NCBI RefSeq assembly: GCF_017591425.1 | Contig: NW_024465369.1 | Span: 23,156,501 to 23,220,500, forward strand | Reading direction: 5' to 3' | Length of the DNA: 64,000 nucleotides | DNA from: Ochotona curzoniae | Lineage: Eukaryota; Chordata; Mammalia; Lagomorpha; Ochotonidae | Shown here: positions 35,953 through 48,549 of the stretch, piece after piece | Layout of the letters: the number at the start of each line of letters is the position of its first letter | Numbering within the stretch: position 1 is the first letter of the stretch | The notes under the pieces: model-generated | The model's input: the letters and a program-made list of their open reading frames with translations, nothing else | The model's database searches: none | Told to the model about the DNA's origin: nothing | Program-made: the position numbers and the translations under genes

Positions 35953-36277
35953 AGGAGAATTATTTAGTTATTTATTTGAAAGGATGGGTGACAGCCGGAA
36001 AGACACAGAGAGAGAGATTAAGGGAGAGAGAACAGAGAGAGAGAGATTCCCCATACACTGGTCCAGTCCCAAAATTTCTGCAACATCAAGGTCTGAGCCA
36101 GGTGCCAGAAACTGCATCTTCCTCTCCCAGAGGGATGGCAGGGACCCACATGTGTAAGTCATCATCTGCTGTCTTCCCAGCACTTTGATGCTACACGAAC
36201 TGATGCTGTGACAGACAAGAGATGCCTACACTGCAAGCAGCAGCTTAACGCGATGTGCTACAGTGCCAGCCCCTCAC
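35953..36277 (-). mobile_element. Old C-SINE, antisense, with GA-rich section
   Basis: Order preserved: ttagttatttatttgaaagg, GA-rich tract, cacatgtgtaagtcatcatc and a head ending TACAGTGCCAGCCCC. Confidence 0.7.
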
Positions 36278-36387
36278 ATATGTTTTACACTTGCTCAGCC
36301 AAAAGACAGAGAAGCAAATATTCTTAAACACAGGTTTCTGATAGCTCTAGGATAAGCAGACTAAGTTATCCTTACAAAGAAACTGTT

Positions 36388-36655
36388 GGGGAGAGCCAGT
36401 GTGTTTTGAGTTGAACTGCTGCCTGCAACACTGTGACATGCAAGTGGCGCTGTTTGAATCCCAGCTGCTCCACATTCACCCCAGCTCCCTGTCAATGCCC
36501 TGGGAAGGCAGTGGAGGATGACCCAAGTCAGGCCCCTGAACCCACATCAGGGACTCTGAAGAAGCTTCTACCTGTTGGCTTTAGCCAGGAGCAGCCCTGG
36601 CTGTTGAGACAATTTGGGGCAGATACTTTTGTAAATAAAGATAAAAAAAAAATTC
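36388..36655 (+). mobile_element. Old C-SINE, sense
   Basis: Contains ggggagagccagtgtgtttt, tttgaatcccagctgctcc, cagctccctgtcaatgccc, gggaaggcagtggaggatga and an AATAAAGATAAAA tail. Lies head-to-head with the copy at 35953-36277. Confidence 0.7.
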
Positions 36656-37315
36656 ACCCTTTCTTTCCTACACTCTCCAACATTTGAAAGCTGTTTAGTA
36701 TTTTTGTTTTTCATGGCAATGTAGGTTTTTACACACGTCCAGTAAAGGAGTGAGTTCTTTTCGTAACAGAATACAATGGAAAACACTGACATATTTAAAA
36801 AAAAACGTAGGTTAACCGCCTGGCTTCAAGGATTTCCAGTCTTATAATGAGAAAATTAGTCACTTATGAGAAGACTGAAATTTCAAAAGATTAGGTACTG
36901 CAGGTAAAAATCTAAAGCCAACCTTGGTTTGGCTTCATAACCTTGAGAGCTCTCTTAAAATCTAAAATTACTATGTAAGTCACTTTTATTGCTGCACTTA
37001 TGCAAATAACCAACCCAAAAGTATAATACACCTGTTAAAGGGTTATAATTGTTCCGTGTTGTAATTCAAATTTGAGTTGTTATGCTCCTGATGGCTTTGT
37101 TTGTATTTTCCCTTTTGGACTACATGTCTGTCTGTTGCCTGTCAAAATTCTACAGAAACTCAACTCCCAACACAATAATGCTGGTGCAACAATTTGGGGT
37201 GATGACTCTTGCATATATAGAACAGATGAAGTTAAATTTAACAATAGGCTGCAGGTAAACCTGGCCTAAGAGCTCTTCCCTTTAAGTCCCCGGTGTGGTT
37301 CAATGTGATTTATAG

Positions 37316-37341
37316 TTTATTATTATTATTATTATTATTAG
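37316..37341. repeat. ATT trinucleotide microsatellite
   Basis: About eight TTA/ATT units. Confidence 0.9.
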
Positions 37342-37487
37342 AGTTTTTGACACTGAGTTGTTAATCATTTCCCTCCTGATGTGGGATCAGGTCACAACAA
37401 CAACCAGGGGCAATACATTTGGCAACAAGAGCTAAAAACCCAATTATGAGATGACTACTCAGTCATGTTCTGAGAAAAAGAAAATCT

Positions 37488-38160
37488 TGACCACAAGGTA
37501 GGAGGGCTATTAGGTGCAAAAGATCCCCGAACCACGGGCATACAAGTTCCACATGCAACGATGCAAAAGCAAAGAAACTTTATTGCTAGCTAGAGCTAGG
37601 GTCCATGTCTCATCCAACGAAGTGGAGTCTTGACAAGGACCCCCACTTGTCTCTTGCAGACCATTTTTATTCCCTCCTAGTCAGGTACAACACGTCTCCA
37701 GCAAGCAGTTCTTATCTTGGTCATGTCACTCACAGACGTGCGGATGCCCACGATTGGCCCAGGTCCCAAGGTCATTCCTCACTGCCCATTCCATCACTCT
37801 GAGGAAAATGAAACTTTGGAGTGAAGTGAAACTTAGGCCTACTTTCTGACCTTGGGCCTATCATGGCATTGGTCCTGTTCTTCATGCAGCAAAGCCAAGC
37901 AATGATTACAGAAGCCCAATGCAGCGGTTATGTTAACGCTTGAAAGGCTGGCTTATCACTACTCAGCACTCTTGTACTCCTACTACTATTATGTGCTTAA
38001 CTAGTCTCACCTGTAGTCAGTAATTTACTATTTATCCCTAATAGACTTTTACCACTACTGTTGTTAAGAGTAAATCCCCACCACCCAGCCTTGCATCCCC
38101 AACTCCATAGGACCATCAAGATGGAGCCACTTATGTATTTTCTCTCTGGCTCTCAAACAC
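37488..38160 (-). mobile_element. Putative endogenous retroviral LTR, antisense
   Basis: Read on the minus strand there is a GGGAATAAAAATGG TATA-like box (near 37670), then about 110 bases on AATAAAGTTTCTTTGCTT (near 37580) and a GT-rich stretch, the U3-R-U5 arrangement of a retroviral LTR. No flanking duplication could be fixed, and no retroviral gene is seen. Edges are approximate. Confidence 0.45.
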
Positions 38161-39017
38161 AAGATGAACTTTTAAATACTTTGCTGTAATTTCTCCCAGT
38201 CTGTCATGAGTTGATGAAGATGTTGACTGAATGTAGATTCTTGGTCTTCCATATAGTTAGTCATGAATGAGAGCAGAAAGAAGGGATATGGTAAATGAAG
38301 GGTTAAAGAATGACCATTTTTCTACCTACATTCTTAAAAAAATTGTAATTGAACATTGTTTATGATACAGGCAGAAGAAAAAACTTGAGGCAATTGGGCA
38401 AGAAGAAAAAACAATCGCTTGGGAAAATTCTATGCAGAATGATGAGGAAAGTGCCTAGACTGGAAATAGATACAGGTTATATATGCAGGTTTTGTGGGAA
38501 TGATGGAGTGGAGAGGAAAGGCATGGGAAATCCAAGTTTGTGCTATTTTTGATGTTGTTTCTATAGAAAGTGGGTGAAGGGCAGGCAGGAAGGTGGTGAA
38601 ACCAAAGGAAAGAAGAGAGTTGCATCCATGCATTTTAACTGTCAGAGGGGAAAAGCAGCTTCCTGTCTTCTCAGCAGTAATTTTTCAAGTTCCTCCTTTT
38701 GTGCTAGAACCACAAATTAAAAAATTTAGAATTCCTCAGTGAGGAATATTTGTATGAAAATTATAAAGTGGGAGGGAGATGCCATTTTCTCCAAGTGCAG
38801 CTATGCGTGAGACAGCTGGGAGTTGGGCCCCAGACTTCCAGGCATCCTCCTACAACAGCGGATAGACTCTTTGCTCCCCTGGACTATGCAGAAGAGGCTA
38901 TGCAATCCTCTAGTTTTCTGTATTAAATCCCCTTTTACTCAGCAAATTTGGAGTTTTCTGTTTTCCCAAAATAACCTTGGCCAGTTTACTTTCCAATTCA
39001 TCAATTAAGATGGATTA

Positions 39018-39358
39018 TGGGGCCTGGTATATTAGGCTAGGGGCTAAATCCTTTCCTTGTATCAACTGGGATTCAATATGGGTACCAGTTCATGTCACAT
39101 CTGTTCCACTTCCCATTCGGCTTCCTGCTGTGGCCCAGGAAAGCAGTAGAGGATAGCCCAAACACTTGGCACCCTGCACCCACATGGGAGACCTGGAAGA
39201 AGCTCCTGGCTCCTGGCTTTAGATCAGGGCTCAGCTCCCACTGTTGTGGCCATTTTGGGAGTGAACCAGTGGATGAAAGATCTTTTTCTGTTTCTCCTCC
39301 TCTCTGTATATCTGTCTTTCCAATAAAAAAGATATAAGAACAAATCTTTGAAAAAAGA
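39018..39358 (+). mobile_element. C-SINE, sense
   Basis: Head ggggcctggtatattaggct, body ctgctgtggcccaggaaagc, cacatgggagacctggaag and end ctgtctttccaataaaaaag. Confidence 0.85.
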
Positions 39359-39801
39359 TAGATTATGTTGAGTTTGTCCACAATCATGTTTTTGTTGGTT
39401 AGGATTATCACATTTTATCAGTCAGGATTTTATGTTACATACAATAGAAAGAAAATATTACTAATTGAAAGGAAAAATCTACTGAAAGGATTTCAAATAG
39501 TTTGCAGAATTTCTGGGAGGACTGATGTGACTTCATCTCATTTTCTTTCTATCCTAAAGTCACCCATATTTCTCAGTGTAATTGGATTTCTGCTGGATAA
39601 ATATTTTGGGAGAAGGATGGCTCTGTATAGGCAGAATGCTAATTTAATTTAATTGTGTTTATCATTAGCATTCCCAGGTACAAAAAACTGAATTTAGTTC
39701 AATTGGAAAAGTAATTTGTGAAAGCATATTAGGTAGTGTACAAGATTGTTGAAAGAGTCTAAGACTGCACAGCAGCAAAAGTCTAGTAAAAAATTTATCA
39801 G

Positions 39802-40132
39802 AGGCTCAGTGCAGTGATTCAGCTGGCTAATCCTCCCCTTCAAGTGCCAGGATCCCATATGAGCAGCAGTTTCTGCCTCAGTTGTTCCACTTTCCATCCA
39901 GCTCCTTGTTTGTGTCCTGGGAAAGCATCAGAGGATGGCCCAAAGCCTTGGGACCCAGCATGTGTGTGGGAGATCCAGAGGGAGCTCCTGGCTCTTGGTT
40001 TTGGATTGTCTGAATTCTGGCTGTTGCGGTCATTTGGAGGAGGCAGTCAGCAGAAGGATCTTTCTCTTTGTCTCTCTTCTGTAGGTCTGCCTTTCCAGTA
40101 AAAGTGGATAACTCGTCAAAAAAAAAAAAATT
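39802..40132 (+). mobile_element. C-SINE, sense
   Basis: Head aggctcagtgcagtgattca, then tcccatatgagcagcagttt, ctgggaaagcatcagaggat, gtgggagatccagaggg and a final A-run. Confidence 0.8.
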
Positions 40133-40305
40133 ACCAGAGTGCAGTCACACCTTTGGGCATAGAGTTTGCGCTCCATTGTGCCCCCAAAGGTAGTCCTGGA
40201 ATCTGAGACTATTGATTCTGGAGGCTGTTTGTGTCTGTCTGCTCTTTCCTCCCAAACTCCAAGCTGGATTCTGGGTATGGTTTACTTCTTCATGTTTGAA
40301 TTAGA

Positions 40306-40577
40306 TTTTAGTATGTAGCAAATCACCACAGATTTGGTGGTTGAAAACAGCACAAAATTATTCTCTTCCTGTTTTAGAGGCCCAAACTCCCAAATCAGGT
40401 ATCTCTAGGCTAAAATCTGGGTGTTGGCAGTGAAGCTGAAGGAGGGAATAATCCATTCACTCTCTCCCAGCTTCAATTGGCTATTGGCATTCTTTGTCTT
40501 ATGTTTGTTTAAGTGGAGTCTTTAAGACTGGCATAGTCTAATTCCCTATGCTTTGTCTTCACATTGCCACTTCCTGT

Positions 40578-40632
<55 letters not shown>

Positions 40633-40842
40633 ATATGAATATGAATATGAATGAATCCTTCCTAGACTTTCAAAATTCCTGACCCTTGCATGTAGGACTT
40701 ACTGGGATATTGCAGGAAAACCTGCTCCATCTCAGAAGAATTAATTTAGTCATGCCTACAGAGACTCTGCCATGTAAGATAACATTCACAAATTGTGAGA
40801 ATGAGGACCCAGTATCTTTGAGGGTATTATTTGGCCTGTAAC
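40306..40842 (+). mobile_element. Ancient interspersed repeat remnant, possibly MaLR-type LTR
   Basis: Begins tagcaaatcaccacagattt, ggtggttgaaaacagcacaa, aattattctcttcctgtttt and ends atgtaagataacattcacaa with ttatttggcctgtaac, phrases of a widespread old eutherian repeat that I associate with MaLR-type LTRs. A GT/GA microsatellite sits inside. Family name uncertain. Confidence 0.45.
40577..40660. repeat. GT, GA and GAATAT compound microsatellite
   Basis: GT run, GA run, GACAGA units and three GAATAT units follow one another. Confidence 0.9.
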
Positions 40843-40999
40843 ACATTGTTTGTTTCTTAGTTTAAGATTCACTTGTGTGTATCTCACTAATGGAGCCTCA
40901 GTCACGGCCTGATCCCGGGCCACAGTAGAGTTTGTAAAGTGAGCCTTCTGATAGGAGGATTCAGAGATGGTAGGTGGCCAAAACACATGTCAGTGTCAA

Positions 41000-43584
41000 C
41001 AGTAGCAGCTCTGAAACGCTTCATGAAAATGATCTTCGTGTAAATTGACCAACCAAAATCTTCAAACTGGGAGAAGTACCTATTGTTTCATGCCTGGAGT
41101 ATTCAATTTCAAGTCTTGCCAAGTAATGACAAGGAAAAATAATAATTACAGAAAAATAATTTTCTTTATCTTGGAGATTCAGGGTGAAAAATACAAAATA
41201 AAGATGTAAGGTATAAATTTGGAGTTAAGCACAGGAAAAAACATCTATTACTGAATTTACGCAGGAACAATCCCATTGGATCCCACATTTTATTAAGAAT
41301 AGCATTGAGTTATAAAGTCATAATCAGTTCTATTTCCTGAAGGTTTGGTACATATAACCCATTTAGTACCTAGCATTGGCCACCGTATTTATGACACAAA
41401 GGAGTGGCATAAAAAGAAGCGGACAATTTCTATTCCTTCCACTCCTGATGTTTGTTTTTCAGAGAAACTCAGATGATGCCTCTGTGCGTTCCCTTTCGCC
41501 CAGTGTACACATGCTTCTCCATGTCAGCAGGGAATGCTCCCAGCTCTTCTCCCCCTTGCTTGCTGGAAGTAATGTATCAGTGCTCACATTCTTCCCAATC
41601 ATTGTCTTTTCAAAAACTCCAATGATCTGTTTAGGATCTGATGTGTCTTAGTAGTGTCACTATGATGTGGGCATCTTACAGCCTGTATGCTGCACATGTT
41701 ACTGTAGTGGGACAGCATTTCCTCATTTTGGGGTGTTGTATATGTATTAGAAAAGAAAACCATGGAAATGTTACTGTGGTTAGCCCTTACAATCACATAG
41801 GTGCCAGTGCATGTGCATGTTCAGTTCTCTTGTGTAGATTATCTTCTGACAAGCTGTTTGCTGCTGATACCTGACTGCAGGTTTCTGAGACACACTTAAA
41901 AATCAATTTGTTCCCTTGACCATTTTGAGACTATGATAATATAATAAAAGCTTTCTTTTAGAAGACCCGGAATCAAAGCAAAGATTTTAAAGTTACAGGA
42001 AAAAAAAAATGTCTCCCCTACCTCTTAACCTTGAGGGCTTCCAATTTCTTTGTTTAGAGATCTTATTTGACAAGGAGCTGTGGTGTTATGATCAGATTGA
42101 CAACGATATCAGATTACCCGAACACCAGATGAAAGTTTGGGGCAAAGATCTGACCAATTCTGGTGCTATGTTCTTCATTATAAGACAAGAACAATAACCA
42201 GGTCACCTTACTTGCCAGTGCCAATAACTTTCTTCCTCATTAGATATGATCAACATTTTCACAAAAGGTTATTTTAGTGCTTCTCTCTCTCTCTCTTGAG
42301 TTTTGGAGTGGTTTTATGTACCCCAGCCCCTCACAAAATGCTTTTCCCCGTCTTTTTTATTTCCAAACCTCTGGTTTGAAGTGACCTTTTTGGTAGGGGA
42401 AGGAGGGATGAAGGAGAACAACAGTGGTTTTAGAAGCTTCACTCTATGAATTAATGCGTCTGCTTCAGCATAATGTTGGTATTTGATCAAACATAAAAAG
42501 CTTCAAGCTTTTAACGTCCTGCTGACACCAGTATCAACAAAGCATCGAAGCGGAAGCTTTCTGGCAGCTGATTAGAGGGAGATTTTATTTCGCTGCTTTA
42601 AGACTAAGTATACCTTTTAGTAGATCTTTCTCAAGGATAAGCTACCTCGTGCATTATAAATCAAATTCAAGAGCTTTAATAAAGGACCCTTGATAATTTG
42701 GTAATATATTATCACTATGTTTTGGAAAGGTGAAGAATGACTGCTTTTTATAGTGTAATTTAAAATAATAATATGCATTACAGTTGTGTTCACTCATGAA
42801 AGTATAATTGAAGCATGTGGGCTTATAATAACCTTTTGTTTTGCCTTGACGATGTCCACTCTCAGCTCACGAATGGCTTGCTGGGGAGTGATTTATCATG
42901 CTTGTTTCTAGGTTCTGGTAGGGCTGAACATGTGTTCAATTGAACGTTTATGCTATGGTGTTGGAAGAAGTCCACACAAACATAAGTTTGAAAGCTGGAG
43001 AAAAAAAGGCTGCTAAATAATGAATCATTCTAGTATCGGTAGCACATTCCACATTTGCAAGCTTGCTGGGTCAGTGGGGGCTCTCCAGGAAATGGGTGGC
43101 TCTCTAGTGATGGCACTTAAAGAGAGCTCAATAATGGGAGTGTTTATAAAGGTGGGAAGGTTAAGGGAAGCAGCACTGTTTGATGAAGCCTCTTGTGAAA
43201 GAGAACAAAACAGGGAGTCTTTATTACCCAGGGCCTCAACAACCAAGTGGGTATGGTGTTCTAGGATCTTGGAAATGTTGTGTCTGTGGGAGACGAGAGT
43301 GTGACAGCCAGTAGGTCCCAGAGGAGGAATATAGTCACTGCTAGGTCACAGCAAGGGGACGAGGGACTAAGAGGATCTAGAACTTTCCTTGTTTCCACCT
43401 TTGCAACACCTCTCTGAACTTTTGGGCTCAAGGGTAAGAACATCCAAAGGGAATCATCTGAGACAGAGCCAGGAGGACAGAGTGCAGCTCTGGAGGCACA
43501 GGCAGAAAATATGCAAGACTGGAGCGAGGAGTGGTGAATGGCACTGAGGCTAGACAACTTAGCCTTCGCAATGTTGTTGTTTTT
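41000..43584. other. Intergenic stretch, mostly unique
   Basis: No transposable element recognised. A 94-codon open frame at 43020-43304 has no family I know. The AT-rich block 42430-42900 is repeat-free and could be a conserved element. Confidence 0.45.
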
Positions 43585-43988
43585 AAATCTATTTACTTAC
43601 TTAAAAGTCATAGTTACAGAGAGGGGGAGGCAGAGGCACACACACATGCACTGAGAGAATGAGGAGAGAGATTGGGAGAGGGGCATATGGAGGGAGGGAA
43701 GGAGGAAGGGGGATTGAGAGAGAGCGAGAGGTTTTGCTCTGCTGATTCACTCCTCAAATGGCTGCAATGTACAGAGCTGGGCCAGGCCAAAGCCAGGAGC
43801 CAGGCGTTTCATCTAGGTCTCCAGTGTGGGTGCAGGCGTCCAAGTACTTGGGAGGTCTTCTGTTGCTTTGCCAGGATATTAGCAGGGAGCTGCATCAGAA
43901 GTAGTGCAGCCAGGATTCCAACTGGCACTCACAAAGAATGCCAGCATCACAGATGGGTGCTTAACCCATTGCTCCACGGTGCTGATTT
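43585..43988 (-). mobile_element. Old C-SINE, antisense, with purine-rich expansion
   Basis: aaatctatttacttacttaa, then about 120 bases of GGGAG/GAGA purine-rich sequence where the tail-side block should be short, then ctgctgattcactcctcaaa, gctgggccaggccaaagcc and a head ending CTCCACGGTGCTG. Confidence 0.75.
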
Positions 43989-44273
43989 GATCTATAGGTG
44001 ATCAGTTAGAAATGAAACTCAGCAATTATCCTGTTCTGTTTTTCTGATTTCCAGTCATATCTAAGAAAGATGACTCTTAAAGTTTTTCTTTGTCTGCTCA
44101 GGTCATATAATTTTTAAAGTTGGTTGTTTTGTTTCAGTAATCAGTTTGGAATGCAACTCAGCAGTTTTTAATGAGATCACATCAGCTCTAAGAATACTGG
44201 GGGGAAAAAAACCCATTTTTTTTGGAAGGGAGTTTTAATATTCATAGGATCCACTCAAAAAAGCAAATATATG

Positions 44274-44600
44274 GGGCCCGGCGGTGTGGCCTAGTGGCTA
44301 AAGTCCTCACCTTGCACGCACCGGGATCCCATATGGGTGCTGGTTCTAATCCCGGCAGCTCCACTTCCCATCCAGCTCCCTGCTTGTGGCCTGGGAAAGC
44401 AGTTGAGGACAGCCCAAAGCTTTGGGACCCTGCACCCGTGTGGGAGACCCGGAAGAAGTTCCTGGATCCTGGCTTCGGATTGGCATAGCATTGGCCATTG
44501 TGCTCACTTGGGGAGTGAATCATCAGACAGAAAATCTTCCTGTCTCTCCTCCTCTCTGTATATCTGACTTTCTAATAAATACATAAATCTTAAAAAAAAA
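44274..44600 (+). mobile_element. Young C-SINE, sense
   Basis: Head GGGCCCGGCGGTGTGGCC, B box near GGTTCTAATCCCGG, body gggagacccggaagaagttc, end gactttctaataaatacata. Flanks aaagcaaatatatg and aaagcaaacatatg form a target duplication with one difference. Confidence 0.92.
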
Positions 44601-44604
44601 AAGC

Positions 44605-44880
44605 AAACATATGCAGTCAGTAGGCATGCATCCTGCATCAAGTTTGCATCTTGGCGTTGGCTCTGGCTCCGCCTCCAGCTCCTGCTGATGCAGAATATGG
44701 GAGGCAGTGGTGATTGGGTCTCTGTCACTCACAGGAGAAACCTGGATTGAGTTCCTGGCTCCCAGCTTCAGCCGCAGGCCAGCCTGGGTGTTGTGGACAT
44801 TTGAGGCATGAAGCAGCAGATAACACACACTCTCTCTTTGCTTCTCAAATACATTACAAAAATAAAGTAAAACAGAGTAA
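44605..44880 (+). mobile_element. Old C-SINE, sense
   Basis: Diverged copy right after the young one: ggctctggctccgcctccag, gagttcctggctcccagctt, ttctcaaatacattacaaaa. Confidence 0.6.
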
Positions 44881-45182
44881 AATGGCTGCTTATTGTTGTA
44901 GGTGCTCTGCACGGACCTCCGAGGGCTCTGGTTTTCTCTCACCTTCTTCCTTCAATTCCCTGCATTTAGAGCTCTCCTGGGGCTCCTTAGCTGATACACA
45001 TATATATTTGGATTCCAAAACATACTTGCAATGAGGTCATACCTCCCTATGTATCTCAGGGGAAAAAAACGTATTTGTCCTTCTCTGATTTTTTTGTTTG
45101 TTTGTTTTTGCCTAATGAGTTGCTTTCTTTCTGCTCCCTTGTCTACTGAAACCCTGTGCCTCTCATCCTATACCCTTTTCTT

Positions 45183-45421
45183 AAGATTTTATTTATTTTT
45201 TATTGGAAAGTCAGATATGCAGAGAGGAGAAGAGGCAGAGAGGAGGACCTTCCATTCAATGTTTCACTCCCCAAGTGGTCACAATGAGCGGAGCTGAGAT
45301 GATCCAAAGCTAGGAGCCAGGAGCCTCTTCTGTGTCTCCCATGTGGGTGTAGGGTCCTAAGGATTGGGCCATCCTCACTTTCCCAGACCATAAGCATGGA
45401 ACTGGCTACCACGCTGGGCCT
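45183..45421 (-). mobile_element. C-SINE, antisense, with internal deletion
   Basis: Normal tail half (aagattttatttatttttta, ggaaagtcagatatgcagag), but after ccataagcatggaactggct it jumps to TACCACGCTGGGCCTC, lacking about 80 bases including the B-box region. Confidence 0.8.
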
Positions 45422-45454
45422 CTATGCCCTTTTTTTGTGGTACACTAGGCAGTA

Positions 45455-45610
45455 TAGATTATTGGTGAGAGCTCCAAGTTGAGAATCGTGAGATTAGGTT
45501 CCAATTCCAATTGGACCATAAATTAACCATGCAGCGGTCACTGTTTCAAAGTCTTGCTTTTGTTATCTGAAAAGTGGTGCTTGCATTAGTGAACTCACAA
45601 GTACTAAAAT
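45455..45610 (+). mobile_element. MIR-like fragment
   Basis: Degenerate: gattaggttccaattccaat, cactgtttcaaagtcttgct, ttatctgaaaagtggtgctt. Confidence 0.45.
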
Positions 45611-45732
45611 AAAAAAGTAATGAGAGCTCATGGGGATGTATTAGTTGATTTTAAAGAAAAGCAAGGTTAATGGTAATGAACTACAGCCACAGAAGATCAC
45701 CATTATGTCCCAAGACTTGGTTCATGAGTTTT

Positions 45733-46065
45733 TAAAAAAGATTTGTTTATATTTATTAGAAAGGCAGATTTTATGGAGAGAAGGAAAGACAAAGAAAAAA
45801 AATCTTCCATCTGTTGCTTCATTTCCTAAATGGCTGCGATGACCAGAGCTGAGCCAATCTGAAACCAGGAACCAGGAGCCTCTTCTGGGTCTCCCATACG
45901 GATGCAGGGTCCCAAGGCTTTGGGCCATCCTCTGCTACTTTCCCAGGCTACAAGCAGGGAGCTGGAAGGGAAGTGAAGCAGTCAGGAAACAAATTGGTGC
46001 TCATCTGGCATGCTGTTACTTCAAGGGGGAGGATTAGCCAACTGAGCCATTACATTGGCTCCATG
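45733..46065 (-). mobile_element. C-SINE, antisense
   Basis: Contains aaagatttgtttatatttat, gaaaggcagattttatggag, gatcttccatctgttgcttc-type order, ctcccatacggatgcagggt and a head ending CATTACATTGGCTCC. Confidence 0.82.
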
Positions 46066-46069
46066 GTTC

Positions 46070-47395
46070 ATGGTTTTAAGCCATAGAAATTATTTTTTTC
46101 TGATACCAGAGGTTGTCACACCTTGGCCCACTGTAAGCATACATAAAAGCTAAATTAGATACTGTAATGTCAATTTATGACAGTGCTTTCATGTTTAGGG
46201 CTATGCACTTGTTCTGGAATTCCTGAATCAGGAGAGTTTCCTTTGGATTTAGACCACCTTTCCAGTGAGGTTTCTCACACTTATGCAGCCTTCTCCAGAA
46301 ACATTCCAGACCTACCACGGCTGCAGTGAATTTATCCATAAGACTGAGGCAGGTGTAGAATTGTCTGCTTACTCATTTACAATTGGAAAATGAGTATATG
46401 AACACTTATCACAGCCCTCACCTCTCAGTCTACATGGAGGACTTAATCACAATCATGAACCATTGCCTTTCTCATAGGCAAACACTATCCTAGATGCTTA
46501 ATGCACTTAGCATCTGGGAGATCAGACCTTCCCTTGACGCTTGATAGACTAGTGCTAAGCAGCAAAATCCTAACTACAGATATTGGTGAGCTTGGAAGTA
46601 GAACAGTGGAAGTTGTGCTATGAAGGAAGGTGAGAGGGTCTGCTTAAGCAGTCGTGTCACTGCATGTGCTTGGCCATGTCCCATGAAGTTTTGCTTTGGG
46701 AAGTGCAATTTTCTTGGCTCAGGACGGCTGAGGAGTTCTGTCTCTGAAACTCCTTCCATAGGGTCTGTTTCCCCTTTCTGACTCCATCTCCAGCCCCTCT
46801 CCACTTGCCTGCTTCAGACACTTTTCATCTAGTCTCAGCCTGGACGGGAGTTCTTGGGATGCCCTTCTCTCTTATTTATTTATGTTTTGGTTCATTCTGT
46901 GCAGATTTTAGAGTTACATTCATGAAGGGAAAATTCTGTAGGAAACATCAAGCTCTGCTAGCTTAGGAGCACCTTATGACTGCGTGCTCCGTCAGATCAG
47001 CCAATCTGTGAAATGCAGAGGGATGGGGCTGCTAGGCCTGCTGGTTTCCTAGAGCGAGCAACAGTCAGCGCTGCCTATTTCCAAATCCATTTATGCTGAT
47101 TGCACTCCACATTGCAGCTTTACGCTTTAATTATGAAAAGAGAATTATTGTATAAGAACTAATCTAAAAGCCTGGTGGCCACACAATATATGAAAATAAT
47201 TAAAGATTGTGCTATTAAATATGACAATCAACATAGTAGGGGAAATGATAGATATTTAAGGCTTGTACTCTAAATTTTTACCTATGAAACACATGAAAAC
47301 TGGAGATTGAGTATGTTTTAAACTGAGAACAGCAGAAAGCAATATTAAAAAGGATGGCATTATCCCTACACTTAAGGATTAATAGATAATGCATT
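46070..47395. other. Intergenic stretch, mostly unique
   Basis: No transposable element recognised. 46860-47350 is repeat-free and has a more even base composition than its flanks. Confidence 0.45.
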
Positions 47396-47397
47396 TT

Positions 47398-47703
47398 TAA
47401 AAAGATTTGTTTATTTTTATTGGAAAGGTATATTTACAGAGAGACAGAGGGAAAGATCTTCTATCCACTGGTTCACTCACCAAGTGGCCACAATGACTGC
47501 ACCTGAGCTGATCTGAAGCCAGGAGCCAGGAGCTTCTTCTGGATCTCCCACACAGGTGCAGGATCCCAAGACTTTGGGTCATCCTTGACTGTTTTCTCAG
47601 GCCACAAGCAGGGAGCTGGATAGGGGTACAAACCAACTCCCAAATGGGATTCTGGCTCATGCAAGGCAAGGACTTTAACCATTAATCTATCACACTGGGC
47701 CCT
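47398..47703 (-). mobile_element. C-SINE, antisense
   Basis: Contains aaagatttgtttatttttat, ggaaaggtatatttacagag, gatctcccacacaggtgcag and a head ending ATCACACTGGGCCC. Confidence 0.85.
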
Positions 47704-48549
47704 GCATATTTCTATAATATAAAAGAAAACAAGGTGTTTAATCTAGGTATCTAACTATAAGTTTTTATGGTTCCTTGTTTTAGCTGAGCTTTTTTGATAT
47801 CATATCTAGAGGTCACAACAGAAAGAGCTTCGGGTGCAGTGTTGATGAATGAGAATAGCCACATGGTCATTGTAATGGCTATCACAGATGAAACTACAGC
47901 TTGCAACCAATATAGATTACAGTTGAAGTATAATATTAAATTTGCTTATGAATACAGAATTACAAATTATCTTCTAAAGCAACACACAGCAAATAGGCCA
48001 TAATCAACATCTCTTTTTTTCTCTAAGCTCCCCTTGGGAAGTTTTTAAATTTGTAGTATCAACTCAAAGGAGCTTCTGCTGTGAATACATAACCATTTCA
48101 TTTTGCTGTGGCCAGCAGAACTGCTGTATTTGCATGTGCTATGCTAGGTATTGTGCAGATGGTGGATTCTTTCTGTACCTTTGGATGTTATCTGGAGCAA
48201 AAGGGGGCCAACCATTTTCTTGCTTGATCAGGGGAACCTTTGATTAAAGAATACAGATACCAATGGCTTGAGTAAATACTACATCTGTTAAGTGGTGCTC
48301 AATTTTTAAAAAGTCTTTTACTAGCCACAATATACACATATTTTTAATCAGGGGCTCCGAAGTCATAGGTAACTCAGTGAATAATGGTTCTGCTAAGTGG
48401 TCACTCTGCCTTGCTCTGTTTCTGTGAGTTTTCTCTTGTTCTGCTCTTTGATCTGATAATCTCACCTTCCAGGTTCCAATGTCTACAAGGAGAAGAACCC
48501 TGTTGATTCCTACATTACTGAGTTGGGTTTCTGGTACCTATAAGCGCTC

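Noticed and set aside
43020..43304. A 94-codon open frame in repeat-free DNA
   Set aside because: No known family, no clear splice sites or promoter, and length is within chance for 64 kb; kept only as a note.
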